5,013 nucleotides of DNA from Candidatus Onthomorpha intestinigallinarum (GTDB lineage Bacteria; Bacteroidota; Bacteroidia; Bacteroidales; P3). Shown in pieces: positions 4,768 through 5,013 of this stretch; the stretch's first letter is position 1; the number at the start of each line of letters is the position of its first letter. Position numbers and translations under genes: made by a program. The stretch is from NCBI GenBank assembly GCA_019114015.1, contig DXGG01000106.1:1-5013 (forward strand). The letters run 5' to 3'. The notes under the pieces were generated by a model. The model saw nothing but the letters and a program-made list of their open reading frames with translations, was not told where the DNA came from and ran no database searches.

Positions 4768-5013
4768 CTATTTTTTCGTTTCAACCTTTTTTTGTACCGC
4801 TGCCTTTTCTCCGCTCTTGTGATGAGCACACTTGCCGGTACATTTGTGTTCGGCACTCTTGCAGTTCTGTCCGTTTCCGACACATTTTTTTCCTGCATCA
4901 TTCTTTTTTGTCTTGCAATCGCTCTTGCATTTGTGAGCGGCATCCTTGTCATGATTCTTGCAATCCTTCTTGCACTTGTGTTCTACCTGTGCTTTTTCCT
5001 TTTGAGTCTTTAC
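4768..5013 (-). CDS. Cys/His/Lys-rich repeat protein, putative metal-binding (5' end outside the window)
   Basis: The minus-strand frame is open from the right edge to a TAG at 4768-4770 and encodes the last 81 residues of a protein; no start codon is in the window. The composition is extreme: 24 Lys, 8 Cys and 6 His, with almost no large hydrophobic residues. The Cys sit in a repeated unit, HKCKKDCKNHDKDA, then HKCKSDCKTKKNDA, a degenerate KKCVGNGQNC, then HKCTGKCAHHKSGEK; three units have the spacing H-K-C-x3-C. The tail AAVQKKVETKK is basic. Such low-complexity Cys/His repeats suggest metal chelation, as in metallothionein-like or periplasmic metal-buffering proteins. I recognise no named family. 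Whether it is exported depends on the missing N-terminus. It lies upstream of the ECF sigma gene on the same strand, 60 bases apart, which fits a target or member of that regulon. Codon-level repetition at the DNA level supports tandem duplication. Confidence 0.78.
   Translation of the reverse strand, partial: VKTQKEKAQVEHKCKKDCKNHDKDAAHKCKSDCKTKKNDAGKKCVGNGQNCKSAEHKCTGKCAHHKSGEKAAVQKKVETKK
4828..4980 (-). repeat. Degenerate in-frame repeats encoding H-K-C-x3-C units
   Basis: Two 24-base copies at 4957-4980 and 4912-4935 (minus strand CACAAGTGCAAGAAGGATTG... and CACAAATGCAAGAGCGATTG...) differ at only a few positions and are spaced 45 bases, or 15 codons, apart. A more diverged 21-base copy lies at 4828-4848 (CACAAATGTACCGGCAAGTG...). 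They are in frame and encode the Cys/His motifs of the partial protein at 4768-5013, consistent with internal duplication of a metal-binding unit. Confidence 0.75.

Noticed and set aside
4707..4952. Minus-strand ORF of 81 residues overlapping the Cys-rich region and the sigma start
   Set aside because: It is a different frame over the repeat protein. Its product is an unstructured Arg/Lys-rich string with no motif, while the competing frame has regular Cys/His repeats and a natural stop at 4768.
4828..4980. CRISPR-like array or intergenic direct repeats
   Set aside because: The repeats are few, imperfect and in codon register, and they encode a regular Cys/His motif, so they are protein-coding repeats.

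Overview
The window looks like chromosomal DNA of a Bacteroidota organism, most probably of the order Bacteroidales. Three things support this. The YebC/PmpR homologue has the Bacteroidetes-type N-terminus (MGRAFEYRKARKLKRW). Promoter elements follow the Bacteroidetes form TTTG-N20-TAnnTTTG. Shine-Dalgarno sequences are essentially absent. I cannot name the species.

The layout has three blocks. (1) Positions 1-1252 hold the 3' part of a plus-strand SUMF1/FGE-fold protein, which converges on minus-strand yebC with only 8 bases between the stops. (2) A 190-base divergent promoter region (1253-1442) leads into a two-gene plus-strand unit: a small exported protein (1443-2105) and a predicted outer-membrane beta-barrel (2124-3341), 18 bases apart. 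(3) The right third (3338-5013) is a compact minus-strand unit. In transcription order it holds a Cys/His/Lys-rich repeat protein cut by the right edge (4768-5013), an ECF sigma factor (4153-4707), a single-pass membrane protein that is probably the anti-sigma factor (3833-4150), and a membrane-anchored periplasmic CpxP/Spy/CnrX-like protein with Cys/His-rich ends (3338-3829). The last three are packed within a few bases of each other.

The most interesting part is block 3. Its gene content and protein sizes resemble the CnrYXH metal-sensing system of Cupriavidus (ECF sigma, one-helix anti-sigma, periplasmic heavy-metal sensor). Here the potential ligands are mostly cysteine, and a repetitive CxxxC protein lies directly upstream. 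My working model is an envelope thiol- or metal-stress regulon: the periplasmic protein senses the ligand, the membrane protein releases the sigma factor, and the Cys-rich protein acts as a metal buffer or scavenger. The architecture is read from the sequence; the signal is inferred.

No tRNA, rRNA, IS element or CRISPR array was seen, and no gene-free stretch exceeds 300 bases.
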